From Eopsaltria australis (lineage: Eukaryota; Chordata; Aves; Passeriformes; Petroicidae): DNA of 64,000 nucleotides. The DNA is taken from the NCBI GenBank assembly GCA_034509425.1, contig JAVTVJ010000012.1:10327001-10391000 (forward strand). The letters run 5' to 3'. Positions 27,778 through 47,700 of this stretch are shown in pieces. How positions within the stretch are numbered: position 1 is the first letter of the stretch; each line of letters starts with the position of its first letter. The notes below the pieces were generated by a model that had not been told where the DNA came from, did no database searches, and was given only the letters and a program-made list of their open reading frames with translations. The translations under genes were made by a program, and so were the position numbers.

Positions 27778-28496
27778 TGGTTTGGGCTAGGGTAGAGTTA
27801 ATTTTCTTCATAGTTGCTGTATGGTGCTTCGTTTTGGATTTGTGACACTAAAAATGTTGATAACAAAGGGATGTTTTAGCTATCACTGACCAGTGCTTGC
27901 ACAACATCAAGACTTTTTTGGCCTCTCACCCCATCCCACCAGCAAGCAGGCCGGGGTTGCACAGAGACTGGAAGGGAACACAGACAGGAGAGCCAGCTTC
28001 CTGTCCAGAGGGAACTGCCCAGAAAAACTGGATGTCCCATCCCTGGCAGTGTTCAAGGCCAGGCTGGATGGGGCATTGAGCAACCCAGTCTAGTGGAAGA
28101 GGCGTTGAAACTAGATGATCTTTTAGGTCTCTTCCAACCCAAACCATTCTGTGATATTCTATACCATATGGCATCATGCTTAGCAATAAAATCTGGGGGA
28201 AGAAGAAGGAAGGGGGGATGTTGTTGGAGTTACTGTGTTTGTTTTCTCAAATAATCACTATGTGGGATAGAGCCCTGCTTTCCTAGGGATGGCTGAACCA
28301 CCTGCCTGCCCATGGGGAGTAGTGAATTAATTTCTTGTTTTGCTTTATTTGTGCATGTGGCTTTTACTTTCTGGATCAAATTCTCTATACCTCAACCCAT
28401 GGCTTTTCTCACTTTTATTCTTCTGATTGTTTCCAGGGAGGGGAGTGAGCCAGCAGCTGGTGGGGCTGAGTTCCCAGTTGGGGTTAGACCATGACA
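27778..28496 (+). mobile_element. Solo LTR of an avian ERVL-type retrovirus, interrupted by a CR1
   Basis: The element starts TGGTTTGGGCTAGGG and ends GGGTTAGACCATGACA (TG...CA ends). In between are blocks I recognise from a very common bird LTR: GAGTTAATTTTCTTCATAG, GGGATGTTTTAG, ACCATATGGCATCATGC, GCCCTGCTTTCCTAGGGATG, GCCTGCCCATGGGGAGTAG and CAACCCATGGCTTTTCTCAC. The usual TATAAA position reads AATAAA, so the promoter is decayed. No internal proviral sequence adjoins it, and I found no clear target-site duplication, so the outer limits may be off by a few bases. Confidence 0.85.
28010..28154 (+). mobile_element. CR1 LINE 3' end inserted in the LTR
   Basis: ACTGCCCAGAAAAACTGGATG, CCCATCCCTGGCAGTGTTC, CAGGCTGGATGGGGCA, CTAGATGATCTTTTAGG, CTCTTCCAACCC and ATTCTGTGAT match the CR1 3' end. 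LTR sequence is present on both sides and resumes at ATACCATATGG. The CR1 therefore entered an existing LTR. Both elements are in the same orientation. Confidence 0.85.
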
Positions 28497-31400
28497 GAAA
28501 TGAAAAGATATTACAGAAATTAAAAAGGAGCACAGACTGTGGGACAAGGAAACTTTAAAAAGTCTGAGAGGCACAAGCTGGGCCTGACATGGGTAGAGAA
28601 AAAAATTGAGAGGATGGGAGCAGTAGGACAGGAAGAGGACAGGAGGTATGGAGTCATGGTTACACGGAATAGGTCGAAAAGCTTAGGACTACTAAAGCAC
28701 AGCCTCCTGCAGAGCCCTGAGCTGCTCCCACAGTCCTGAATCCAGCTTTCCTCTGCATATCTATGGGCAAAGCGCTCCATCCCCGTGCTGGGTTGGCTGA
28801 GGAAGTGGAAGAGCTTTGCTTGCTGCCCCTCTGCTACCTCAAGAGGTCACAGAGGTCTGTGCCCAACCCAATGGCAGCAGCTCAGATGATGACTCACTGG
28901 GGTGTCACCACGATGCCACACAACCGAGTTTCCTGTGCTGGGGGTGTAGTTCTGCTTTCCCTTTTGTGGTAGTAAATTACACGATTGAAACAGCAAGGAA
29001 AGTACAAGGTTATGCTGGAAAGCACAAAGTGCTGCAATTGCTTTTATTCCCCTCCTCTCCTTTCAAAAACCATCACCACCAGCAGCACCCCCCTGTTTTG
29101 TGGTCCTAGCATGAAATCACACTGTTTTCTTCAGTTTGCTCTCTTCCCTGCTCTCTGGGCATGAATCAGTGTGGTGCAGTGAAAGAAGCGCTGCATAGTT
29201 GGTGTCTTTTCTTCTTTTGCATAAACAAGGCAATGCATAGTGAGTGATATAGGGGCTGAAAGAAGGAAGCTGACCTGCTGGGCAATGCAAGCCATGGCTG
29301 CCCTGGAAAACAAGGGCTCTTGGTCTCTGCATGGAGCCCTGTGTGGGGTGGAATAGACTGCTCAGACTCAGCTGTCTACAGGCAATTGCTTCTTCTGAGC
29401 ATGTTGGACAACAATGGCCTGACCCAGAGGCTTAGGCTGGTTTTCAGACTTGAAAGAGGCTCTTACTGACAAGGTGTCTTTGTACCACATATAAGGCGTG
29501 ATTCTGATTCTAACAAATGAAAATGTCTCAGACTGAACTCTCAGAAATACTGCTTTGGACTACAGTGCACCTCAGCTCCTTTTGTTTGGTGAGGATAAAG
29601 CATGTCCTCAATTCACTATGTGTCCTTAAAAGAAAGCAGCATTTGTGAAGCACTGAGATACATAAGCATCACAGGAAAACAGTAATTCTGACTTTGGAGC
29701 AAGAGCTGGGTAGTAGGTAGTGATGAGGGTATGGACGGAATGGTGCATTCAAAAGGAAAGTTGCAATGAAATATTTAACACACTGATGGAAAGATGCTGA
29801 GGGCAGTATAGAAGGAGGTAAGACAGTGTCATGATGTTTTGCAATCACATTTGCAATAGCCCAATACTGAGTTTCATGGACAACCTTAATTGTTTGGGTT
29901 TTTTTTAATTTTGAGTACTTAGTTTTGTAGCCCTAAGACCATTTTTCTCTGATATTATTTTCCATGTGTGCAAGATCTTAATATAGAAAGAATAATAACC
30001 TGAGCTGCTTAAGAAATTACCTTCATCTATAAATTAATTTGATGGAAAATAAATCAGCAAGGCTATTTTCACACTTCAGCTATGCTTTTCTAACTGTACC
30101 ATAGAGCAAGATATCTTCTTTAATACTAAAAACCTGTTTTACTTACTGACTTAATTTACTGATTGAATCTACTTGTCTTTATTTCAGCTATGTAAGGTGG
30201 ACAGCATCATGCACACTGATTGCCAGGGCACTTGATATATTTGGGTAGGATTTTTTATTAATATCTAAAGAAAAAAAAGTTATTAGGAAATATCCATCAA
30301 ATTTTATGTCAAACCCCTTGAGAAACTAATTTTGTTGATGTTGCACAAAGATTGCTAATGGGCTAAATACTCTGGGCTAAAATTTCACTTCACAAGATAG
30401 CCAGTAAAATCTTTCAGAAATTGTGGTCATATTTTGTCTCCTAATAGAATGTCTAGAGGAAATTATTCTTTTTAACATATTTTAAAAGAAAGCTGAGAAT
30501 AAGCAGTGCACATTTGGCAAGTTCTGAACAGCAGCAGGGTGACAATTTTTCCAGGTTATATATTTTCAGGTAAATGTGAAGTTAGCATGGAGCAGGAGGG
30601 AGCTATGGGGAGTCAGGAAAACTGGACTGAGTAACACTATCACTGCTAAAAGCCTTAATTCCCAGGGAGCCCACAATTAAATATTTATAGCCCTATGGAC
30701 AATAAATACTCTGCAGGACAAGACTAAAAAGCAGTCCCATGCACAGGTTTCTTTTTGCTCTCCCTCCATCCATTTCTTTCACCATACCCTTTTTCAGAAT
30801 ACTTGCAACACTGACATCATTATTATTGCCAATCCCACTGCAAACTAGTAAAATGGGGAATGTTTTTTAACGCCTTTTGATAGATTTCTCAGTTGATTCA
30901 GTTGGCTCCTATTGAAATGTGTTCACTTTAAATGCTGCACATTTTAAGGCAAGCATGATATTTGTTGAAGAATCTGTTTTTGAAATATATAGTATTTAGA
31001 GATCTAGAAATAAATAATATTCAGAAATAATTTTGATTAATTTTTAGATTATTAGAACAGTTTCCATATTGTTCTTCAACCACTATTTTAGGAGTTGTTT
31101 TTGTCAGGAAAAGGCTGCACTATGAATAATTCTTTCAGTATTTCTGTGGATGCTGACTTCTAAGGCAACTGAAATGAAAGCAGCTCTTCAGAGGAGATCT
31201 GTACAAGATTTCCCAGTCAATGAAACTCGTATGAAAGATCAAAACAGTAAGACACCACAAATGAGGCTCTGGTACACACTGCCAGGCAGATCTAGCTTTG
31301 TCCTTCACCTAAAGGGATGCTGGAAAGGACAACTTGCAACCTCATTTTGAGGGTCACTGGTGGCAATGCTGGGCAACCAGCTTCTCAACTTTGTTTCCAC

Positions 31401-32790
31401 AGAGTTGCTACATGCTGGTCTCCACAGGGATGTGAGAGAAATTTAACCCCTGCTGCAATACCCTATTTTTTGGGTTAAGTGTTTGCAGGTTTTTCTCCTG
31501 GAGTTTAACAGTTTGAGAGCCAAAAGGGCTGTGCTGTGCTCTGAAGTGTGCTCTGCTCCTCAGTCAGCAGTCGGATAGAGTGACACACTCATTTACTGCT
31601 AGATAACAACTGTGCCTAATCATCTATGAGGTGTAAGGTTTTCTTGGTGTCTACCTAATCATCATGTCAGCTATTTATTGGAATACTTCACATTTATTGG
31701 TTCACTTCAGTTCAAAACCCAATTTATTACTATTAAAGAAATCACCAACTCTTTCAAATATCCTCTGACTGTTCCCCTAGGATACTCACTGACAGGAGAT
31801 CTTAGAAAATATAAAATCCACTAAGTACTTGAGCCTTCATGCCAAGTTCCTATAGCCAACAACATCAAGAATCTTTGGAACTCCAGTTCTTTACACAATT
31901 CATCATGTAATTCATTACTTCACAATCTTGTATTTGGACTTTCTAAAAAACCCCAACATCATTAATATTTGGAATTGCAATGCTGTTAGGAAAAAATCCC
32001 CACAAATCAGTCAGGAGAACCAGGGCATCAGCCTTCGCTGCCTATATTCACTTGACAGTTGTATGTCTGCGTATCAGAAGAGCATTCTGTGGTTCTACCA
32101 CAGCCCTATGTCAGATTTCACTTAGTAAATTGAAAAAAAGACCCCAAACAACAATAAAACACCATTACCCATACCTATGAAACACCCTCCCTCCCATGAA
32201 CAAACCAACCAACCAAAACAAAAATCTCAAACCAAAATAAAACCATGAAATAAAAATAACCCAAACCCTAATGGGATTGCAGCAAAATAAGTGTTTAATT
32301 AGTTTCATAGCAGGGGAAAAGCAAGTTGTATTAACTCTGGAGTTTCTAAACCCCAGGACCGTGGTTTTAGTTTAGGATGATGTCATCTGGGAACAGGGAT
32401 CTGCATTCACATCACACATGTGGTGCAATCCAGGGCCCAGGACACAGCATCACCCCACTCACACTGCCCTGGGCAGGGCACAGGGACCGACAGCCACAGC
32501 ACTGTCCAGTGCCCACAGAGCAGCCCCACACCCACATGTGCATCTCAGGCATCAGTAAGGTATAGGGTCCTTTCTTGAACCATTTTTTATAATGTCTGTG
32601 CCTCTGAAGCTGTGCAAGTGTAACAGATGGTTGGGGGTTAAGAATTTTCTACATCAACAATCCTCCCCCACCCCTCTCTCCAGCCCACCCCAGGAAACAG
32701 AACAAATGCCCCATACCTGGAGATGTTTCAATGCCTGAATTATTAATAAAATAAGCATGATAATGAATAATCTATGTTAAGCATTTTCTT
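28497..32790. other. Intergenic, no gene seen
   Basis: AT-rich sequence. It ends in an A/C-rich low-complexity stretch (32135-32270) and a small GC-richer patch at 32380-32550. No coding, RNA or repeat family signal beyond these. Confidence 0.7.
32135..32270. repeat. A/C-rich low-complexity tract
   Basis: Strongly strand-asymmetric sequence with AAACAACAAT, ACCAACCAACCAAAAC and AACCCAAACCC units and almost no G. Similar tracts are scattered in bird genomes; another is at 58105-58150. Confidence 0.8.
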
Positions 32791-32794
32791 ACCC

Positions 32795-32800
32795 TTTATT
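32795..32800 (-). terminator. CALM1: Candidate distal CALM1 poly(A) signal AATAAA
   Basis: The minus strand reads GAAAAAATAAAGGG. It sits 3.34 kb after the CALM1 stop, the spacing expected for the long mRNA isoform. A lone hexamer is weak evidence. Confidence 0.4.
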
Positions 32801-33277
32801 TTTTCATTATGATCAGAAGAGGAATATGATTAACAGCAGTTTAAACTTTAGCAGTACAATTTCAGTATTAAATATAAAACTACACTGCAAGTTGACGTGT
32901 TTTAAAAATGGTTATGTATACTCTAGCCTTAAATTTATGTATCAAATACAAGTAACTCAATTGTTTCTTGCCTTGACAATTAACATATCTAACAGGTTTC
33001 AACAAGCCAGACATCCATCTTTTCCATTAAAAAAAATAAGCAAGCACACCAACTCTTATTCATAGCAAGGGGGGGGGTAAAGACTCAACACTTTCCTGAG
33101 TGTTGTGCAAATAATAACAGGTTCAGAAAGTCAGTTAAATAAATGTAATGATAAACCTAAAGCTAAGCTGGAGGACCTTTTGATTAACTTCATATTTCAT
33201 ATACTATTTGCATTAGTTGAGAGCAACATGAGTTACAGAACTTCCATGAAAACAAGCCACTTACAAGCAGGTGTTTA

Positions 33278-33381
33278 AGCTTGATCAGTTTATTAAAAGG
33301 ATTATATGACACGGTTGCCTGCAATAGCAGGGGACTGGATCTGATGACCCAGGAAGTTCTTTCCAGTCCCATGTTTCTAAG
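33278..33381 (+). mobile_element. CR1 LINE 3'-end fragment (older subfamily)
   Basis: The motif order TTGCCTGCAATAGCAGGGGACTGG, GATGACCCAGGAAGTTC, TTTCCAGTCC and a decayed TTTCTA tail is the 3' end of a sauropsid CR1 element. It is 5'-truncated, as nearly all CR1 copies are, and diverged. It lies antisense to CALM1, inside the possible long 3' UTR. Confidence 0.75.
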
Positions 33382-33466
33382 CCATGCACCAAGTGTATCC
33401 AGCCCACACTTTCACATTTGGAAAAAGCCAAAGCCACACACGCACACTCACAGGAAAAAAATTAAG

Positions 33467-33490
33467 AAAAAAAAAAAAAAAAAAAAAAAA
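33467..33490. repeat. Poly(A) run of 24
   Basis: Twenty-four consecutive A on the plus strand (T on the CALM1 strand), preceded by ACACACGCACAC-type low-complexity sequence. It is about 85 bases beyond the CR1 tail, so it is probably not the CR1 end, which is normally an 8-mer repeat. A G8-type run also occurs at about 33069-33077. Confidence 0.9.
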
Positions 33491-35269
33491 GACCTTGATG
33501 ACACCATTTCATTTTTCTAGTTAATCACTATGCAGAAGGGAACAGAGCTTAAGTCCTGTACAGAGGATACATTTACTCGAGGTTGATGTGGTACTGAAGT
33601 CAGTTAATAATTAGATACCTCCAGGCAGATTCAGTTACAGGGCATACCAACACTGCACACTGCCAGACAATTTCTAATCAAGCCAAGAACCTCTTGCAGG
33701 ATGAGGTCTCTGCTAGCAAGCACAGAGCACACTGAGTAAGCTAAAAGCAGCTGTTCTTAGGTGAACTACCATACCAACCATGAGTGAATGACAGATAGAT
33801 GGTAAGAAGCATTTACCTACTAGACAAGATCTCTGCACACCCAGGCAGAAGTTAATTAGTTCAGAGCTGCAACCATTGTTCCTACCTTGCCTGTCTCTTG
33901 AGTACGTTCTTTTTAAAAGCTGGTCTACAGAATCAGTGCAGCCATTCTCAAGCACTACTGAAGTAGCAGTTCACAGCTGCTATGCAAGACTCTACTTCCA
34001 AATGGTAGTCAGACATTCCCATCATTGAGGCCAGTTTGCTAGGACAGCATTCACAGCCACAGCAATAAGCCTTTGCAACAAACAGATACCTAAGCAATTG
34101 CCTACATTCAGCCCATCTAACTTTTAGGCACTTGGTTAAGGTGTCTGGGTCACTTGTCACCCAGAAACTCCCCCCACCCCCCAGGGAAAAAAAAATAAAA
34201 ATCACTGAAGGCAGGTAGTCTCAATTGCCTTCTGGAGGTGTCCCTTGACCTCCCTGCTGAGCAAACCAAGTTCTTAACACACGCACCTCAGTTAGACAGG
34301 ATGAATGGAGACTTGCATCTCTTCCTAGAGACAGTATCAATACTCCCCAAAACCAAATGCAATCAAGCAAGTATGGTTTGCAACCCATTACATTTGGAAA
34401 CAAAAACTTACAGTCAGTAATTATGCTGTAGTCCCTCCCTCCCACGCATAAAAGCCTTCCACATGGAGGCTCTGCTTAAAAAAAAATGAGAAAAAAAGAA
34501 AAGAGAAGAAGCATTCTTCTTTCAGACAAAGAAGAGTGCACATGGCTGCTTTGCCACTCATTCATGGGGAAGCTGAAGGATCAGAGAACACTTATTCAGA
34601 GAACTGGAATGACTAAGCACTGCTAGTGCATGCAAAGCAGAAGTAACAAGATCGTTTTTAAATTAACCCTAGTCCTCTTCTCCACCCCACAAAATTCATG
34701 CAAGTGTTTGAGAAGATAAGTCAAGACATAATAGCCCCAGTTTCCAAAAAGGCTTAGTTTGGTTTTTTTAGTACATATTGTAAAATGTCCTTTTTTCTTT
34801 CTGCGGGTAGATAAATGCATTTTTGGCATGTTTGAGAATCACAGAGATCTATGAAGTCCATGCTGTTTAAATTCTCCAACTAGTTTTTATAACCTGTCAA
34901 AAAAACATAAGCAACCTATACATGTTTCCCCAGTATTGACATGCATGCTCAGAGCTCTCCACTGTAGTGAAATGAGGTGTTACTTCTGTGCTGATAGTTG
35001 ACGAGTCAGCATTACACGACTTTGAGACCAACTAAATTAACATTGTCGTAATATGAAAGGCAAGCACAAGTTCATTTATTTATAGCAAAGGTCTTGGGTT
35101 ACAGGAGGTCAGTTCTTGCCATCTTGAAAAGATAGGGGATAACTTATTGCATACATGTGCATTATAATTTAGCAGCAAGTCATTCATAGAAACACTTCCC
35201 TCCTACTGCTTTTTTGGTTTATTATCTCAATTATATATATATATTTTAACTTTACAAAGCATTTAACAC

Positions 35270-36137
35270 CACCTTTAAGTTAATGGTCTTTTATTGGAAA
35301 AAAAAGACTAGCATTTACAACTTGGAATGGACATAAATTGTAATATCTTGAACAGCAATGTTGATAGTTGTGCTGAAGTCCACAGGCTACTCCGCCAGCT
35401 CCAAGTCATGGTACAGAAGGTTTTAAAAATATGAGAGTCCAAAGATGCTCCCTTGGTGAAGGTTTCTTTTAAAAATTTTGTGAACGGTAACAGCCTGACA
35501 CCCGTTTCACTATAGTGCAATGCAGACAATGTTAAACCAGTATTTTAACACAGACATGCCATCCATAGTTAAGATCATCCTATTTTTGGAGCACACTGCT
35601 ACGTACAGGAGAACCATTCAACCTTTAGGGCATTTTCCTTAAGTTTTGCATCCTTCAACCATTTTGCTGCATACCATCCTGAGGTATAAACCAATTTTAA
35701 AGTAAACCAGCTATGACAATTTATACTACAAATTGAACTAGAATCCACTGTTGAACAAAAGAGTGGATCCTTTAGGTTTTTTTCCTTTTAATACACATGT
35801 CTGACTGTGCTCAATTGTCAAGCTGCATGCATGAAAAACTGGCCAGCCCAAACAGTGTAATAGTCATTAGCAAATGGAACTTTCGAGTTCACTAAGTGCT
35901 TCCTTTTTTTTTTATTTTCAAGGTAGTACAATTATTTATATTGTAAAACTGATGTTTAACTTTATCTTTTGGGGACAGGACCACCAACCATTACATGCAG
36001 TTTGTGGACAGAAGGTAATTTGACATTCAGTTTTGCTATACAGAAACAGAATGAATAAATGAACATTTTTTTGCAAGAGGTAAGTAAAAGATTCAATTTG
36101 ATTCTTCTAGAGGAAAAAAGGTGTAAAGGAGGTCTCT
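35270..36137 (-). other. CALM1: CALM1 proximal 3' UTR (inferred)
   Basis: Sequence after the TGA down to the first well-formed poly(A) site. On the minus strand an AATAAA at 35290-35295 is followed by a GGTGGTGTT-type GU-rich element about 15-25 bases on. Other AATAAA hexamers lie at 35911-35916 (followed by genomic A-rich sequence), 35218-35223 and 35075-35080, so the exact end is uncertain. The distance (0.85-1.06 kb) agrees with the short CALM1 mRNA of mammals. Confidence 0.65.
35290..35295 (-). terminator. CALM1: Proximal CALM1 poly(A) signal AATAAA
   Basis: TTTATT on the plus strand reads AATAAA on the minus strand, about 845 bases after the stop, with a GU-rich downstream element. Competing hexamers at 35218 and 35075 cannot be excluded. 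Confidence 0.6.
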
Positions 36138-44193
<8,056 letters not shown>

Positions 44194-44300
44194 GGCGCGG
44201 CGGCGGCGGGCCCGGCGGCGGCTGCACGAACTGCGCGACCACGAGCGGCGGCGGCGGCAGCTGCTGCCTCCTCCCGGCGCGGCTCACAGAGTGCTGGGGC
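44194..44300 (-). other. CALM1: CALM1 5' UTR (inferred)
   Basis: This is the GC-rich leader between the ATG and a position 25-30 bases downstream of the TATA motif. It contains runs of CCG/GCC repeats, typical of the CALM1 leader. The start site is inferred from TATA spacing only, so the outer boundary is approximate and alternative start sites in the island are likely. Confidence 0.6.
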
Positions 44301-44319
44301 TGTGAGCCTGCGCCGCCCG

Positions 44320-44327
44320 CTATATAC
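44320..44327 (-). promoter_or_regulatory. CALM1: CALM1 TATA box
   Basis: The minus strand reads CGCG-TATATA-GCGG in an otherwise GC-saturated region, about 130 bases upstream of the ATG. Vertebrate calmodulin promoters combine a TATA-like element with GC boxes, and several GGGCGG/CCGCCC-like motifs lie further upstream (44390-44560). Confidence 0.7.
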
Positions 44328-44770
44328 GCGGGGCTGTATCCCTCCGCCGGAGCGGGGCCCTTTTCCCTCCTCCCCGGCGCGGTATGTGCGAGGTGACTGC
44401 GGCGGGCGGCCCTGCCCCTCGGCGGCCCGGCTCCTCCCCCGGCGGGGCCGCTCCCGCAGTCCCGCGGCCGAGCGCCCCCAGAGGGGCGAGGGCAGCTCGG
44501 TCCCGGCAGCGGGTCGTCTCCGCCGGGCGCTGGAGCCGGCACAGCCCGCGGGGAGCTCCCTCGCCGCCGGCTCCCTGCCGGGTCCCCGCCGTTCTCCAGG
44601 CTGGAGCCCCGGAGCGAGGGCATCTCGGCCAAGTTGGTGGTGTTTTTTGTTTTCTAGACAGCATCCCCGCCGGCGGGGCGGGCCTGCGCTCCCCCGGGGA
44701 GCCCAGAGCGGCACCTGGGAGAGGATGATGGCGCGGGGACGGGGGGAAACCTTAATAAAGGACTTTTTTT

Positions 44771-47700
44771 CGGTGACAAGGCGCGTGTGACAGCGACTGT
44801 AAAACTAAAATGTTGAAGCGAGCACAGCTGCCTTTTTGTTAATCATAGGGCTTTTGTCAAGCACCAAAATCCAGACGACGGCGAAATTCAATCCAGAATC
44901 GGATGGTCTACAACTGAGTTGTCGCTCCAGCCTCTTCAGAAGCCTGCAATTGAGAGGCAGCAAAATCATGTCCTTATGTCAAAGTGTTTTCTTCATTTTC
45001 TCCCTGTCAGCTCTGAGGATTTTATCCACACTGGTAATAACCCAAAAAAATTATTGCAGTATTCACACGGTACCTCCTTTAACAGGCATGGAAGCACAAA
45101 AACGGACCCACATTGGAATCTAGGATTTTGGTTCCATTCATGACAGGTTCCCTTAGATCTTGAGATTTGTTGTAGTTCAAGATATTTTTGGTTGAAGGTT
45201 TTAGTTTGGGCCTCTCTCTGGATTGGGAAGCTTGCAGTATTTCCAGTGTGGTCATAATTCTGATAAATCTGCTTGCAGTATAGCACTAAATCTTTTGAAA
45301 TTCATTTGTCTGTTCTGATTTTGAAAAATCACGCATACTTTCAGTGTTTGAAATAAAGACTAAATCAGTTTGGTTCTGTTTGTTTAACAGTTTCAATAGC
45401 TCTGCCACTGAAGTTACAATTTATTTGCATGCCTTTCTAGAACATAGTGATAGTCTGGCAAGCATAACAGTTACCTGCTTGCAATGTAGAAAGATTTCTC
45501 AGCAAACAAAATGTGTCATAGTTTGGTTCCCAAACCATTCTAATATTTGTATAACAACAACTGTACAAAATGGTGTCAGAAAACCAATTTGCAGCTGGCT
45601 AGTCTGCAAATGATAGGTTTATAGACAGCTTCTATTTTAGATGTGGAATGCCCAGCCTCCTATTTTTAATATGCCTTTTTTTTTAAACTACCAAACAGTG
45701 ATGCTGATTTTTAAATTTTTCTTCTGTGGAAAAACATGCAAATAACTGATTTTTCATTTTCAAACCAGACCAGCAATTTTAGCTCTTACTTTCCTAGCTT
45801 AATTTCTTTCCGGAAAGCATGGCGCAATGTTTGATTGGTGTAAGGTACAAGAGCGTTTGCATGGATAAGTGAATCTTGGAACTCTGTGAGACTCACAGGG
45901 ATATGTGAAGAACAATGTTCATGTACAAATTGTTCAGCTTATTGTGTTGGTCTTACACAGATGAAGATCTCATTGTTAAAACACTGAATTCTACATAAAT
46001 ATTGGGCTAATAAATTTGTACTATTATCTTGCAGGGAAAAGGTATTATCAGAAGAATAATCTTACCAGCGTTTAAATGTGACAGTTGAGAATGTGGGTGC
46101 TTTATTTCAGTCTCCTTAAAGTTAATTTTAAGCACATGTAATATGTTCCATTGATCCGAACCTTCACTTCTTAAAAAGTGAAGGGATTAGATTTATCTGT
46201 TGAAGACAGACTATAAGACAAGTAATTAAAATTTATGTAGATTCTCTTACAAACTATCAGCATTACAGCATTTGGACATACGTGATGAAACTTGGAAATG
46301 TGAAGTAGAAAGTCACTCAGTAACATTCAATGAATGTTGCCAAAGATGAACAGGGCCTTTGAGTAGGATTGCTGTGCATTTATCCCTATTTTTTTTTCCT
46401 TTAACCTTTTGTGTCTACTTTTCCTAACTCTTGATGGTTCATGTTAATAATTCATGTATATTTAAAATGAAATTTGGAAACAAAGTTACTTTTATAGTAT
46501 TTTGGAATATAGTTATCTTGCTTTATTAAAAAAGTCAGGATGATCAAATAAGGTGCCACAGTTGGGTTCTGCAGTAGTTTCTGTTTAAATTGCATCATTC
46601 TGTATTTGAAAATATTTCACAGCTCATGTTCCAAAATACCATTCTGACTAAGGGGATTTTTTTTTTCCTAATTTGACATATGGCAACGATAAATGTAAAC
46701 AAAACAATACTAATCTTTTGCTGCTTATTTAATGCAAAAAATCATCTAAACTGGCATCTCCCTGCTCCTTGTAAATTTGCTGTCACTCAATTGTACAGCT
46801 AGACCTTGATAAGTATTCTTTGTTCTCTTAAAATTTACATTCAGTTGTGACCAGGCAAGAAATGCCCCTGTCATTCCAATGACATACAATGTCAAATGAT
46901 TTGCCAGGATCTTCTACAGCCTCATTCAAAATCTCCTGAATCTCAGTGAGAGCTGGACTGGGCCATGGAATTACTCAGTGTTTGTGCCTGACACCACTGA
47001 ACTTGGCCATCCCATTGCTATAGAGCTTTCCTATGAACAGACGGCTGTGCAATAGCTATTAAGATGAATTTTGACTGGATAAATTTACTGTTCTAAATTA
47101 CTTTACTCTCTAAGCGTGCTCTTATTGACTTGTGTTTGAACTGTAATAGCAAGAAAATATTTAATAAATTTATTTATTAAATAAATAAAATGGTTGCAGT
47201 GAAAGACTTGCAACCATTCTACCAAGTATTACATTCCTAATTTTCCCTTGATGTAGTAGTAAGATTACAGTCTTGCAGTTGGTCTTTGTTTCAGCAGAGA
47301 CTTAACGTGTCCATTCCTTAAGAGCAGCCTAAGATATAAGGAGGAATTCTGTTGAGAACCTGACAAAATAATAAACCTTACTACTTACATACAAAGTATG
47401 CTTTTCAGCTTTGGCTTTGTTAGCATGAACACTGAAGAACATGGCCTCATATGTATCAACTGTTTTCTTATATTATAAATATGGAAGTTAAAAAACTCTC
47501 GAAAAATAAATTAAAACATTCCATTGACATCTGTCCTGAGAGAACGGATGTGAGAACAGATGGACAGACGTTTGTCATATCATTTAATGAACAGCTGGGA
47601 GGCTGATATTATGGCAATAAACACAGATAACCAGTTTATAATAAGTTAGAGATACAAGAAGCCAAAATCAAGTACATATGTGCATGCAACATCTGTGCAA

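Larger units (their letters stand above)
32775..35269 (-). other. CALM1: Possible distal part of a long CALM1 3' UTR
   Basis: Mammalian CALM1 makes a long mRNA with a 3' UTR of about 3.4 kb. In this window an AATAAA on the minus strand at 32795-32800 lies 3.34 kb after the stop, at the right distance. The interval is AT-rich, has no other supportable gene, and contains an opposite-strand CR1 fragment and an A-run. This is inference from spacing; no transcript evidence was available. Confidence 0.4.
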
